A stretch of DNA of 64,000 bases, taken from assembly GCA_947493145.1 (NCBI GenBank), contig CANLPZ010000001.1, positions 558,001-622,000 of the forward strand, given 5' to 3'. The position numbers and the translations under genes are program-made. This document shows, piece by piece, positions 26,829-35,291 of this stretch. Origin of the DNA: an uncultured Paracoccaceae bacterium. Its GTDB lineage: Bacteria > Pseudomonadota > Alphaproteobacteria > Rhodobacterales > Rhodobacteraceae. A model generated the notes under the pieces. It saw nothing but the letters and a program-made list of their open reading frames with translations. It did not search any database and was not told the origin of the DNA. Every line of letters begins with the position of its first letter. The first letter of the stretch is position 1.

Positions 26829-27410
26829 TCAACGCCCCAAAAGTCCGCCGATCATCAATGACACCATTTGTTTGACATGTGCATCACGATCTTCGCCTTC
26901 TGCTACGGCTAGATTGCCTATCCCGCGCAACAGATCATAGGGTTTGATCGGGGCGCGAATAACGTCCGCTTCATAGGCTCGATCCAGCAACCTTGTCAGT
27001 GTCGGTTCAAAACGTTCACGAAAGTAGCTGGGCAAGTCTGCATATGCGTCGTCTCCAGAGTGGAGCGCGGCTGCCAAACCTTTCTTGGTCCCCATGAAGT
27101 CGGCATAAAGCATGAGCCATTCAGCGACGGCATCGCTAGGGTCGAGCGACGCCTCGAGGTCTCGCGCTGCGTCAGCACAGGCGTCGATTTCTCTGCGAAA
27201 CACAGCCTTAATCAAATCTGAGCGTTTCGGGAACCGCCGGTAAAGTGTGCCTACCCCAACGCCAGCGAGCTTGGCCACTTCGCGAACCGGCGCATCCACC
27301 CCAGACTGTAAGAAGACCTCTTTGGCGGCTTGCAGAACGGCATCCTCGTTGCGGGCAGCATCTGCGCGCAACGAACGTGTGGTTTCCGTTTGGGACTTAG
27401 GATCAGTCAT
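26829..27410 (-). CDS. TetR-family transcriptional repressor
   Basis: 193 residues. N-terminal HTH reads DAVLQAAKEVFLQSGVDAPV and LAGVGVGTLYRRFPKRSDLI, followed by a helical ligand-binding domain ending LMIGGLLGR. It is divergent from an alpha/beta hydrolase gene and the spacer carries three copies of a symmetric 13-base element, so it very likely represses itself and the hydrolase. The ligand is unknown. Confidence 0.92.
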   Translation of the reverse strand: MTDPKSQTETTRSLRADAARNEDAVLQAAKEVFLQSGVDAPVREVAKLAGVGVGTLYRRFPKRSDLIKAVFRREIDACADAARDLEASLDPSDAVAEWLMLYADFMGTKKGLAAALHSGDDAYADLPSYFRERFEPTLTRLLDRAYEADVIRAPIKPYDLLRGIGNLAVAEGEDRDAHVKQMVSLMIGGLLGR

Positions 27411-27443
27411 TCTGCTTTGCTTTCATTTACACCAACAATTTAC

Positions 27444-27509
27444 GGAACATTGCTCCGCTTATTGACATAAGCGGAACAATGATCCATATACACATCGGAA
27501 CATCGTTCC
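27444..27509. promoter_or_regulatory. Three TetR-type operators overlapping a promoter
   Basis: Three copies of a pseudo-palindrome fitting GGAACNNNGNNCC: GGAACATTGCTCC (27444-27456), GGAACAATGATCC (27473-27485) and GGAACATCGTTCC (27497-27509). The first two also sit in a perfect inverted repeat, TCCGCTTAT (27454-27462) and ATAAGCGGA (27467-27475). A -35 box TTGACA (27462-27467) with CATATA 17 bases further on lies among them, so bound repressor would block the hydrolase promoter. The regulator is presumed to be the adjacent TetR protein. Confidence 0.7.
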
Positions 27510-27566
27510 ATTTATTGATGAATAGCCGTTTCGAACCCGACTGAACACCCCAAACAGGATAGAATT

Positions 27567-28535
27567 ATGAACAATCTCATCGATAAGGCGCGCCATTTGC
27601 CAATGCGCTCGCCTGTGAAAACCATCTCCATTGATCCCGTGTCTCTCGACGCTCCGTTCCGGTCGCAACCACTTGAAATGCGAATAACTGCGCCTGTCGA
27701 AGGTACGAACCTTCCAATCGTGCTTCTATCGCACGGGGACGGACCTTCGCTCTATCTACCATCAAAGGATGGCTACGGGCCCTTGGCGTCCTTCTTGGCA
27801 GGCCAAGGATTCGCCGTGATCCAGCCGACGCACGCAAATTCGAAAATCGCTGGACTTCCTCACAGCGAACCAGGTGCCCCACTCTTTTGGCGTATGCGCG
27901 TCAATGAAATGAAGCACATCATCGATCAGCTGGATGCAATCGAAGCTATGACACCCATTCTCTCAGGCCGGCTCGATCATGATCGGATCGCGGCTGTCGG
28001 GCACTCTATGGGCGGTCAAACAGTTGCTATGCTGCTCGGTGCAAGGCTCACTGATGCAAAACGGCCCGAAGATACCGACGTGTCTGTTATCGAACCACGG
28101 ATCAAAACCGGAGTACTGCTCGCTCCTCCGGGGCGTGGTGGCGATGACCTCAGCGATTTCGCACGCGAAAATTTCTCGGAACTCAATCCAGACTATTCCC
28201 ATCTTTCGACACCGTCACTTGTGATCGTGGGCGACCAAGATGTGAACCCGTTCATGACGGTTCGCGGCGCGGAATGGTATCGGGCAGCCTTTGAAGATGG
28301 CCCCGGCGTATCGCACCTGTTGAACCTTGTTGGTGGACAGCATGGGCTTGGCGGAATTGCCGGTTACGACGCGAAAGAAACCGGAGACGAAGATCCAGAT
28401 CGCCTTGCGGTGGTTCAGCGCGCCACCTCCGCATTTTTGCATTCCCATTTAAATGACGATGATCCGAGTTGGTCTCAGACCCAGAAAGTGTTGGAAACAA
28501 ATGCTGCCGCACTGGCAACGGTAGAAACCAAGTAA
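27567..28535 (+). CDS. Alpha/beta hydrolase
   Basis: 322 residues. The oxyanion region is IVLLSHGDGPSLYLPS, the nucleophile elbow AAVGHSMGGQTVAML, a likely acid LVIVGDQDVNPF, and the catalytic His in LVGGQHGLGG. The layout resembles dienelactone-hydrolase/platelet-activating-factor acetylhydrolase-like esterases. No signal peptide, so probably cytoplasmic. Its repressor is encoded divergently, which suggests induction by an ester or related compound. Codon choice looks less TTG-rich for leucine than its neighbours, a weak hint of later arrival. Confidence 0.85.
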   Translation: MNNLIDKARHLPMRSPVKTISIDPVSLDAPFRSQPLEMRITAPVEGTNLPIVLLSHGDGPSLYLPSKDGYGPLASFLAGQGFAVIQPTHANSKIAGLPHSEPGAPLFWRMRVNEMKHIIDQLDAIEAMTPILSGRLDHDRIAAVGHSMGGQTVAMLLGARLTDAKRPEDTDVSVIEPRIKTGVLLAPPGRGGDDLSDFARENFSELNPDYSHLSTPSLVIVGDQDVNPFMTVRGAEWYRAAFEDGPGVSHLLNLVGGQHGLGGIAGYDAKETGDEDPDRLAVVQRATSAFLHSHLNDDDPSWSQTQKVLETNAAALATVETK

Positions 28536-28807
28536 CGCATCTCAAGCTTGGAGAGCGCGGCCGAACTCAAAGCCGCGCTCGACACAGCAACTATTGCAGC
28601 GAAGCGCAACATTCGCGAGGAACCAGACCTTCGCCACAAGTCCGCTTCAGGCAAACAGGACTGGCGTGGCACGGCGTATCTTTTCGTGCCGAGCGCGTTT
28701 ATAAATATAAGTTGGCTGTTCAACAGCTTTTCAGCGGATTTTCTGACCGAACAGGTATTCACAATGGAATTGTAAACGACTGTTCGATCATTGCTGTCTA
28801 AGCGTAC
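28536..28807. other. Gene-free spacer with a GC-rich hairpin
   Basis: 272 bases between convergent genes. GAGCGCGGC (28553-28561) and GCCGCGCTC (28572-28580) form a perfect nine-base stem with a ten-base loop 18 bases after the hydrolase stop; no T run follows. A 75-codon open frame on the plus strand (28548-28775) has no ribosome site and no recognisable motif, so I do not call it a gene. Nothing else is seen. Confidence 0.5.
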
Positions 28808-30013
28808 TTACTTAGTCACGGCGTCCTCTTCCGTCTCACCGAACCCTTTGGGCACCGTCACATTTGGTAAACTTGCGGCACGTTTTTGCAAAGCACGTCC
28901 GATAACAACGCGGCTGATTTCCGTCGTTCCATCAACAATCCGAAGCATTTGTGCAAGGCGGGACAGGCGATCCATGCCATAGGGCTGCAAAAGCCCCATC
29001 CCACCCAAAACTTGGGTGCATGTATTCGCAGCCTTGACCGCCGCGTCTGGGACAAAGCGTTTGGCATGGGCTGCCATCAAAGGTCCTTCTGGCGTGCCAA
29101 GCGCCTCAGCAGCTTTGCGATAAATTAGCTTTGATGCTTCAAGATCTGTTGCGACTTCTCCTAGCATCCATTGGATCCCATCGAGATCAAGATTTTTACC
29201 GCCAAACATCTTGCGATTCTTTGAATACGAAAGTGCCGTATCAAGGGCGGCTTGCATCAATCCACAGCACCCTGATGCGATCGAAACCCGTGCAATGTCG
29301 ATCGCCATCAACGACCCTTGAAGGCCCTGACCGATGGGAAGGATAATGTTGTCCTCGCTGACCACCACCTTGTCGAGATACATTTCGGACAAGGGCAGAA
29401 AATTGTATGACGGTGTTTCATAGCGCGGGCCAAAACTGACCCCTGGCGCATCCGCGGGAATGGCGATCATCGCCATATCTTTATGACCGGGGGCGTCACT
29501 GGTTTTGACAACGGTGAAGTAAATATCCGCTTCGGTTGCCAAGCTTACCCACGCTTTCGATCCGCTAATGGTCCACGTGCCGTCGTCGTTGATTGTCGCT
29601 CGCGTATACATTTTCATCGGGTCTGAACCGGATTGCGGCTCCGTCAGCGCAAAATTCGCAAGTTTACGACCCGAGGTTAGATCGCGCGCCCATTTTTCCT
29701 TAAACGCAGCTGTTCCGTATCCGCAACCGGCAAAGGTACAAATGTTGTGCATCGAAAGAGCAAAGGCATACGCGCCGTCCCCAAGTCCCAGCTGTTCGTA
29801 CACTTGGATGCCTTCTGATAACGGCAAGCCCTGACCACCCCATTCCTCTGGGGCATAAAGTCCTGTCAGACCAGCAGCGCCTGCTTTATCCGATGCGTCG
29901 CGCGGCCATGACTTTGCGCTATTCCATGCATCGACATTGGGACTGATAACATCAGTGGCGTGTGTGTGCGCTGCGGCCAGAATTGCGTCAAGTTTTTCAG
30001 ACATGAGAGACAT
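28808..30013 (-). CDS. Acyl-CoA dehydrogenase
   Basis: About 401 residues (ATG at 30013; ATG at 30004 is equally possible; longer versions add non-family residues). Family landmarks: GLYAPEEWGGQGLPLSEG, FALTEPQSGSDPMKMYTRAT, ISGSKAWVSLATEADIYFTV and the C-terminal ARLAQMLRIVDGTTEISRVV pattern (written here from LSRLAQMLRIVDGTTEISRV). FAD enzyme that makes a 2,3-double bond in an acyl-CoA. The position that is usually the catalytic Glu (YEGT in medium-chain enzymes) reads VDGT, an Asp. Same strand as the AraC gene upstream, 107 bases away, so that regulator may control it. Acyl-chain specificity is unknown. Confidence 0.88.
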   Translation of the reverse strand: MSLMSEKLDAILAAAHTHATDVISPNVDAWNSAKSWPRDASDKAGAAGLTGLYAPEEWGGQGLPLSEGIQVYEQLGLGDGAYAFALSMHNICTFAGCGYGTAAFKEKWARDLTSGRKLANFALTEPQSGSDPMKMYTRATINDDGTWTISGSKAWVSLATEADIYFTVVKTSDAPGHKDMAMIAIPADAPGVSFGPRYETPSYNFLPLSEMYLDKVVVSEDNIILPIGQGLQGSLMAIDIARVSIASGCCGLMQAALDTALSYSKNRKMFGGKNLDLDGIQWMLGEVATDLEASKLIYRKAAEALGTPEGPLMAAHAKRFVPDAAVKAANTCTQVLGGMGLLQPYGMDRLSRLAQMLRIVDGTTEISRVVIGRALQKRAASLPNVTVPKGFGETEEDAVTK

Positions 30014-30180
30014 CCATCTAATAGGTACACCCTGTCGGATTTTGCCACTCACAAATAAGCGGACCCAAAACACAAAAGGGCAATTTATACTGTTAACGTA
30101 TGTATTTCAGTCAAAAGTAGTAAAAATTCGATTGCGGCACTATCTCAGGAGATGACAGAATACTGTCGAAAAGTGACAAA

Positions 30181-31236
30181 TCAGATATCTGTTGTTCGCT
30201 TGCGGCGATACGAACTGGGCGTATTACCGGTCCATCTATGAAAGGCTTTGTGGAAATTTGCAGCCGACGAAAATCCGACCTCATGCGCAATCGCTTCGAT
30301 GGAATTCTGACCTGTTTGCAATTGACGGATCGCGATATCGCGGCGCAAGGCGTCTTTGATCGCCTGAAAGTTTGTGCCATCCGCCTCTAATCTTCTGATC
30401 AATGTGCGTGGGGTCACATTCAAAGCATCGGCCGCGCCAGTCAGGTTCGCCGTGTTCCATTCTGTTTGGCTTAGGTAGGTTCGAACGCGCAAAGACTGAG
30501 TGTGCTGCTGGGAACGGGTAAAAATCCAATCCCGTGGTGCATTCTCTAGAAAACGGTCCAAATCTGCTGAGGAACGTGCCTGAACCGTCCCTAAGTCATC
30601 CAAAGAAAAGGACACAGCGGTTGCTGCTTGGCCAAACCGAACCGCGGCAGGAAAGATCACAGCATAATCTTCTTCGAACTCCGGTCGTGCAAAAGCAAAA
30701 CTGACCCCTGCGACGGGCACTTCGTATCGCGCGAGCCAAGACAACAGACCATGGGCTAATTTCAAAATCAGCATATGTCCGAACCGTTGGGGCGCCTGAT
30801 CACCAAGCGGGTTCAGTCGCAACGTCAATTCGTCGTCGGCTTCGATCAATTCGAACTGATAATCATCAAGCAGCAAGTTCCAGAACGTCGAAAACCGAAA
30901 CAGCGCCGATGCCAAAGTCGTTGCCTCACGAACTGATGTCAAAAGGTGCTGCAAGGCACGTGGTCGGATCGGTCGCGACCAAAGCCCCATCATTTCGTCG
31001 TCGGTCTCGACCGCTGCGAGTTGATACAAGCACACGATTTGATCCAAGGTCACCCGTTCTTGCGTTGGCATCTGATCGCCCATCAAATCCGCGCGTTTCA
31101 AAAGCGAACGGAATTCAATATCGGTGCAAAGTGGGCGTAACGAATTTAGCCAATCCGCAATGAATTGGCGCGATACTGTTGAATATATTGTTGGCGCGAA
31201 ATCAGTACCCATTCCGTCATGGGTAGCATTGATCAA
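30181..31236 (-). CDS. AraC-family transcriptional regulator (OruR/arabinose-binding type)
   Basis: 351 residues; an ATG at 31212 is an alternative start. The long N-terminal domain (about 25-215) matches the family of non-sugar AraC regulators with a PRPLALQHLLTSV-like helix region (here RPRALQHLLTSVREATTL). The C-terminal double HTH has AADALNVTPRTLIRRLEADG and AIAHEVGFSSAANFHKAFHR. Probably an activator of the acyl-CoA dehydrogenase downstream. A 14-base palindrome lies 72 bases upstream. Confidence 0.88.
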   Translation of the reverse strand: MINATHDGMGTDFAPTIYSTVSRQFIADWLNSLRPLCTDIEFRSLLKRADLMGDQMPTQERVTLDQIVCLYQLAAVETDDEMMGLWSRPIRPRALQHLLTSVREATTLASALFRFSTFWNLLLDDYQFELIEADDELTLRLNPLGDQAPQRFGHMLILKLAHGLLSWLARYEVPVAGVSFAFARPEFEEDYAVIFPAAVRFGQAATAVSFSLDDLGTVQARSSADLDRFLENAPRDWIFTRSQQHTQSLRVRTYLSQTEWNTANLTGAADALNVTPRTLIRRLEADGTNFQAIKDALRRDIAIRQLQTGQNSIEAIAHEVGFSSAANFHKAFHRWTGNTPSSYRRKRTTDI

Positions 31237-31307
31237 TCCAGAGGTGAAGTTTTTACCCAGTCGATGTTACCAACATTCGATTACCGTAAGGCATGGTTGA
31301 AATTGGA

Positions 31308-31321
31308 CTGTTGGCCAACAG
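31308..31321. repeat. 14-base perfect palindrome upstream of the AraC gene
   Basis: CTGTTGGCCAACAG, a perfect palindrome, 72 bases before the AraC start and about 90 bases past the SulP stop. It could be an operator; nothing else supports that. Confidence 0.35.
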
Positions 31322-31349
31322 ACGCAAATCTATAACGAACGGTGGAATC

Positions 31350-31391
31350 GGGTGCGGCGCGACGCTCAACCTTGTGCTGCGCGCCGCACCC
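31350..31391 (-). terminator. GC-rich hairpin after the SulP gene
   Basis: GGGTGCGGCGCG (31350-31361) and CGCGCCGCACCC (31380-31391) are perfect 12-base arms with an 18-base loop, 18 bases past the SulP stop. The stem is very strong but the minus strand then reads CGATTCCACC, without a T run, so it may act as a processing or stability element. Confidence 0.6.
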
Positions 31392-31409
31392 TCGAATGAC
31401 TGGCGTGCC

Positions 31410-33071
31410 TTAGTGCCCGCCTAAAATTCCGGTTCGAACCGAATAATCCACAGCCAATGTGTATTCGGGATCATCGTCGCTATCGACCATCAAATGCCCT
31501 GCTTTGGACAGCAATTGGTGGCAATCTTGGCTCAAGTGACGCAACTGAATTTTCTTTTCGGCCGTTTCATATTTCGCCGCGACGGCTTCGATGGCTTGCA
31601 GCGCGGATTGATCGACGACACGGCTTTCAGCAAAGTCGATGATCACATTGCTCGGATCGTTTTCGACATCAAACAATTCGGTAAACCCTTCTGCCGAGCC
31701 AAAGAACAATGGCCCTTGGATTTGGTACACTTTCGAACCCTCAGGTGTTTCGTGGGTTTTGGCGAAAATACGTGTTGCGTTGCCCCATGCATACGCCAGC
31801 GCAGACACGATTACCCCAACAACCACCGCTGTGGCCAGATCTGTCATCACGGTCACAACCGTCACCAAGACAATGACAAAAGCATCTGTGCGCGGCACGC
31901 GGCGCATGATGTTGAACGAATTCCACGCGAAGGTTCCGATGACCACCATAAACATCACACCAACCAAAGCGGCCAATGGAATTTGTTCGATCAACGGCGA
32001 CGCCGCAACGATAAACAGCAACAAAAACAACGCCGCAGCAACGCCCGCAATTCGTGTCCGTCCGCCAGATTTCACGTTGATCATTGATTGCCCGATCATC
32101 GCGCATCCGCCCATGCCGCCAAAGAACCCAGTGACAGTATTCGCGACGCCTTGCGCCACGCATTCTTGGGATGCACCACCGCGTTTGTTGGTCATTTCAC
32201 CAACAAGGTTCAGTGTCAGCAAACTTTCGATCAAACCAATCGCTGCAAGGATCAATGCATATGGCAAGATGATCCAGAAGGTTTCCATGTTGAACGGCGC
32301 AAGCGCGGTGCCATATAACCCTTCACCCGTACCAAATGGGTTATGGAATGCTGGCAAGCCCCCCTTGATCGAGGCCAAATCCCCCACGCGTGGCACGTCA
32401 ATGCCAAAGGCCACCACCAGAACCGCGACAATCGCGATACCGGCAAGAGGTGCCGGAATGATTTTCGTCACTTTCGGCGTGCCCCAGATGATAAACATGG
32501 TCAACGCCGTCAGCGCCAACATCATATAAAGCGGCCACCCCGACAACCATTCACCACCTGACATGCCATGGCCGGATGCTTCCGCTGTGCCGGGCACTTG
32601 GAATTGCGTGAGCTGAGCGAGAAAAATTACAATCGCCAGACCGTTCACAAATCCCAACATAACGGGGTGCGGAACAAGACGGATGAATTTACCCCAACGC
32701 AGCAACCCGACGGCGATTTGGATAATCCCCATCAAAACCACCGTCGCGAACAGGTATTCGACACCGTGTTGGGCAACCAATGCGACCATCACAACGGCCA
32801 AAGCCCCTGTTGCACCAGAAATCATTCCTGGGCGCCCGCCGATTAACGCGGTGATTAAGCCAACCAAAAAGGCAGCGTATAGACCAACCAAGGGATGAAC
32901 ACCCGCGACAAACGCAAAGGCAACTGCCTCTGGCACCAGTGCCAAGGCCACGGTTAACCCAGACAGCAATTCGGTACGAACACGAGAGACTGACCAGCCT
33001 TCGTCCTGCATAATCGACAAGTTCGGCGAAGAGATATTCTTGGCGACATTCGCCAACGCAGTTCGTTTCAT
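31410..33071 (-). CDS. SulP-family anion transporter with STAS domain
   Basis: 553 residues from the ATG at 33071. The membrane part begins ELLSGLTVALALVPEAVAFA and contains SGATGALAVVMVALV and GGMGGCAMIGQSMINVKSGG, typical of SulP carriers. A C-terminal STAS domain (about 430-545) includes NVIIDFAESRVVDQSALQAI. It imports sulfate, bicarbonate or another small anion, probably with sodium or protons; the substrate cannot be assigned. The upstream frame extends to 33191 but those residues are not family-like. Confidence 0.9.
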   Translation of the reverse strand: MKRTALANVAKNISSPNLSIMQDEGWSVSRVRTELLSGLTVALALVPEAVAFAFVAGVHPLVGLYAAFLVGLITALIGGRPGMISGATGALAVVMVALVAQHGVEYLFATVVLMGIIQIAVGLLRWGKFIRLVPHPVMLGFVNGLAIVIFLAQLTQFQVPGTAEASGHGMSGGEWLSGWPLYMMLALTALTMFIIWGTPKVTKIIPAPLAGIAIVAVLVVAFGIDVPRVGDLASIKGGLPAFHNPFGTGEGLYGTALAPFNMETFWIILPYALILAAIGLIESLLTLNLVGEMTNKRGGASQECVAQGVANTVTGFFGGMGGCAMIGQSMINVKSGGRTRIAGVAAALFLLLFIVAASPLIEQIPLAALVGVMFMVVIGTFAWNSFNIMRRVPRTDAFVIVLVTVVTVMTDLATAVVVGVIVSALAYAWGNATRIFAKTHETPEGSKVYQIQGPLFFGSAEGFTELFDVENDPSNVIIDFAESRVVDQSALQAIEAVAAKYETAEKKIQLRHLSQDCHQLLSKAGHLMVDSDDDPEYTLAVDYSVRTGILGGH

Positions 33072-33220
33072 CGGGTAATCCAATCGGGAGGAAGCTTCGT
33101 TGTTCGCCACGTATCGGAAATCCCCATGTATCACAAGCCTCACGCCACTTTCGCGGGAACGTGATTTGCGCTGTTGCATCACTGTGCCCAAAGATTTGGA
33201 AAATTACGGAGACATTAAAA

Positions 33221-33784
33221 ATGCGACATTTCATTTCCGCTCTCGCGACAATCGTCGCAACGGCGTTGGCCTCGTCCGCAACGGCGCAAGATCTTGACGG
33301 CAACGACACCGCCAGCAATTGGAAAGTGACGCATTTCGAACAATTCGGGATTTACCTGTCCTCTTGCGATGAGCGAATGGAAAACGGTGTTTTGGCGCAA
33401 CGCTGTTATGTGCGTTATGTTGATGTGTTTTCACCCCGTCCGGACTTTGCGGCGCAGTTTTTCTTTGTTGTGAATGGCAAGAACGGCGTGGAGGTCGATT
33501 TTGGTCTCGAGGCTGGCACCTTGTTTAACCCCAATGGGTTTCGAATCGAAGGCACAGAAGGTGACATTTGGAAAACAAGACGCGTTGGATGCCTGACAGG
33601 ATTGTCCTGCACGTTCAACGGCGAAGACGCCACAGAGTTGCTGCAAGCGATGCAAGACGGCACAGCGTTTCGGTTTACGTTCCGTGATCGCCACGGCAAG
33701 TCACAGGATTTGACTTGGCCGCTTGCCGGATTTTCCGACGCAATGGCTGACTTTTCAGCACAAAGCGAACAGCGCGGCATATAA
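33221..33784 (+). CDS. IalB-like periplasmic protein
   Basis: 187 residues. Signal peptide MRHFISALATIVATALASSATA, and GGAG lies nine bases before the ATG. The mature protein has two cysteine pairs (SSCDERM/RCYV and GCLTGLSC) and ends with LTWPLAGFSDAMADF, the closing pattern of the invasion-associated locus B family. The role of the family outside Bartonella is unclear. It is divergent from the SulP transporter and followed 70 bases later by mtnP. Confidence 0.72.
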   Translation: MRHFISALATIVATALASSATAQDLDGNDTASNWKVTHFEQFGIYLSSCDERMENGVLAQRCYVRYVDVFSPRPDFAAQFFFVVNGKNGVEVDFGLEAGTLFNPNGFRIEGTEGDIWKTRRVGCLTGLSCTFNGEDATELLQAMQDGTAFRFTFRDRHGKSQDLTWPLAGFSDAMADFSAQSEQRGI

Positions 33785-33854
33785 GACCATCGATTGATTG
33801 CATCCAAGCCGATTGCTCGCCACTAATGGGGCATGCAACGGAACGGGATATGTC

Positions 33855-34724
33855 ATGACAGAGACAATGATAGCCGTGATTGGCGGTTCGGGTATTTATG
33901 ATGTCGACGGGCTTGAAGCCGCCAAATGGACAAAGGTTTCGACCCCTTGGGGCGATCCGTCGGATGAAATCCTGACGGGAACTTTGAATGGCGTCCGCAT
34001 GGCCTTTTTGCCACGTCATGGTCGTGGACATATTCACAGCCCGACAACAGTGCCCTATCGCGCAAACATCGACGCCTTAAAACGCATTGGTGCAACCGAT
34101 GTGATCAGCATATCAGCGTGCGGATCATTCCGCGAACATATGGCACCTGGCGATTTTGTGGTCGTCGATCAATTTATCGACCGAACCTTTGCGCGTGAGA
34201 AATCATTTTTCGGCACCGGATGTGTAGCCCATGTTTCTGTTGCGCACCCAACATGCGAACGGCTGTCTGAATTGTGTTTGTCTGCGATTCCAGACGGGAC
34301 GACCGCCCATAAAGGCGGGACCTATTTGGCCATGGAAGGTCCGCAATTTTCGACCCTCGCCGAAAGCAAGATGTATCGTGACGTTTGGGGATGTGACGTG
34401 ATCGGCATGACCAATATGCCAGAAGCCAAATTAGCGCGCGAAGCAGAACTTTGTTATGCCTCTGTCGCGATGATCACCGACTATGACAGTTGGCACCCGG
34501 ATCATGGTGAAGTCGATGTGTCTGACATTATCGCGACGCTTCAGGGGAATTCAGCCGCGGCGCGTGACATGATCAAAAACATCACCCAACTTGCACCGGC
34601 GCGACCCGAAATTTGTCCACACGGGTGCGACCGCGCGTTGGATCACGCCATAATGACCGCGCCTGACAAACGCGACCCTGAATTGATTGCAAAGCTTGAT
34701 GCGGTTGCAGGTCGGGTTTTGTAA
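33855..34724 (+). CDS. mtnP: S-methyl-5'-thioadenosine phosphorylase
   Basis: 289 residues. N terminus IAVIGGSGIYDVDGLE, phosphate-binding FLPRHGRGHIHSPTTVPYRA, and the substrate region TYLAMEGPQFSTLAESKMYR followed by IGMTNMPEAKLAREAELCYA. The ATG at 33855 is preferred; an upstream frame to 33798 adds unrelated residues. It splits methylthioadenosine from polyamine synthesis and quorum-signal synthesis into adenine and methylthioribose-1-phosphate. The adenine is salvaged by the adjacent apt product. Confidence 0.95.
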   Translation: MTETMIAVIGGSGIYDVDGLEAAKWTKVSTPWGDPSDEILTGTLNGVRMAFLPRHGRGHIHSPTTVPYRANIDALKRIGATDVISISACGSFREHMAPGDFVVVDQFIDRTFAREKSFFGTGCVAHVSVAHPTCERLSELCLSAIPDGTTAHKGGTYLAMEGPQFSTLAESKMYRDVWGCDVIGMTNMPEAKLAREAELCYASVAMITDYDSWHPDHGEVDVSDIIATLQGNSAAARDMIKNITQLAPARPEICPHGCDRALDHAIMTAPDKRDPELIAKLDAVAGRVL

Positions 34725-34760
34725 CGATAGCAAGGGCACGGACATCGCAAAGGACACGCC

Positions 34761-35291
34761 ATGAAAACCGTCAAAGATTACATTCGCACGATCCCTGATT
34801 TTCCACACAACGGGATCATGTTTCGCGATGTGACCACGCTGTTTGCTGATCCGCGCGGGTTTCGTATGGCTGTGGATCAAATGTTGCACCCCTACGCCGG
34901 CGTGCACATTGACAAAGTCGTCGGATTAGAAGCCCGTGGATTTATCCTTGGTGGTGCCGTTGCGCATCAGCTGTCTGTTGGTTTTGTCCCCGTCCGCAAA
35001 AAAGGCAAATTGCCAGGAAAGACCATTGAGCAATCTTATACGCTTGAATACGGCGAAGCGGTCGTTGAATTGCATGACGACGCTTTGCAAGCGGGCGAAC
35101 GTGTGTTGGTTGTTGATGATCTTTTGGCAACGGGCGGCACGGCCGAGGCAGGAATTAAACTCATCGAACGGCTGGGCGCAGAGGTCGTGAGTTGCGCGTT
35201 CGTTGTTGATCTCCCCGAACTTGGTGGACGCCAAAAATTGGAAACGATGGGCGTCAACGTCACCACACTTGTCGAATTTGACGGCGCTTAA
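34761..35291 (+). CDS. apt: Adenine phosphoribosyltransferase
   Basis: 176 residues, full length. The PRPP-binding motif [17 protein letters not shown] and the N-terminal [20 protein letters not shown] identify Apt. It converts adenine and PRPP to AMP. Located 36 bases after mtnP, with AAAGGA before the start; the two genes form a methylthioadenosine/adenine salvage operon. Its stop overlaps the end of the convergent FAD oxidase by four bases. Confidence 0.96.
   Translation: MKTVKDYIRTIPDFPHNGIMFRDVTTLFADPRGFRMAVDQMLHPYAGVHIDKVVGLEARGFILGGAVAHQLSVGFVPVRKKGKLPGKTIEQSYTLEYGEAVVELHDDALQAGERVLVVDDLLATGGTAEAGIKLIERLGAEVVSCAFVVDLPELGGRQKLETMGVNVTTLVEFDGA

Noticed and set aside
28548-28775. 75-codon open frame between hydrolase and acyl-CoA dehydrogenase
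   Set aside because: No ribosome site or motif; it overlaps the GC hairpin and looks like chance.
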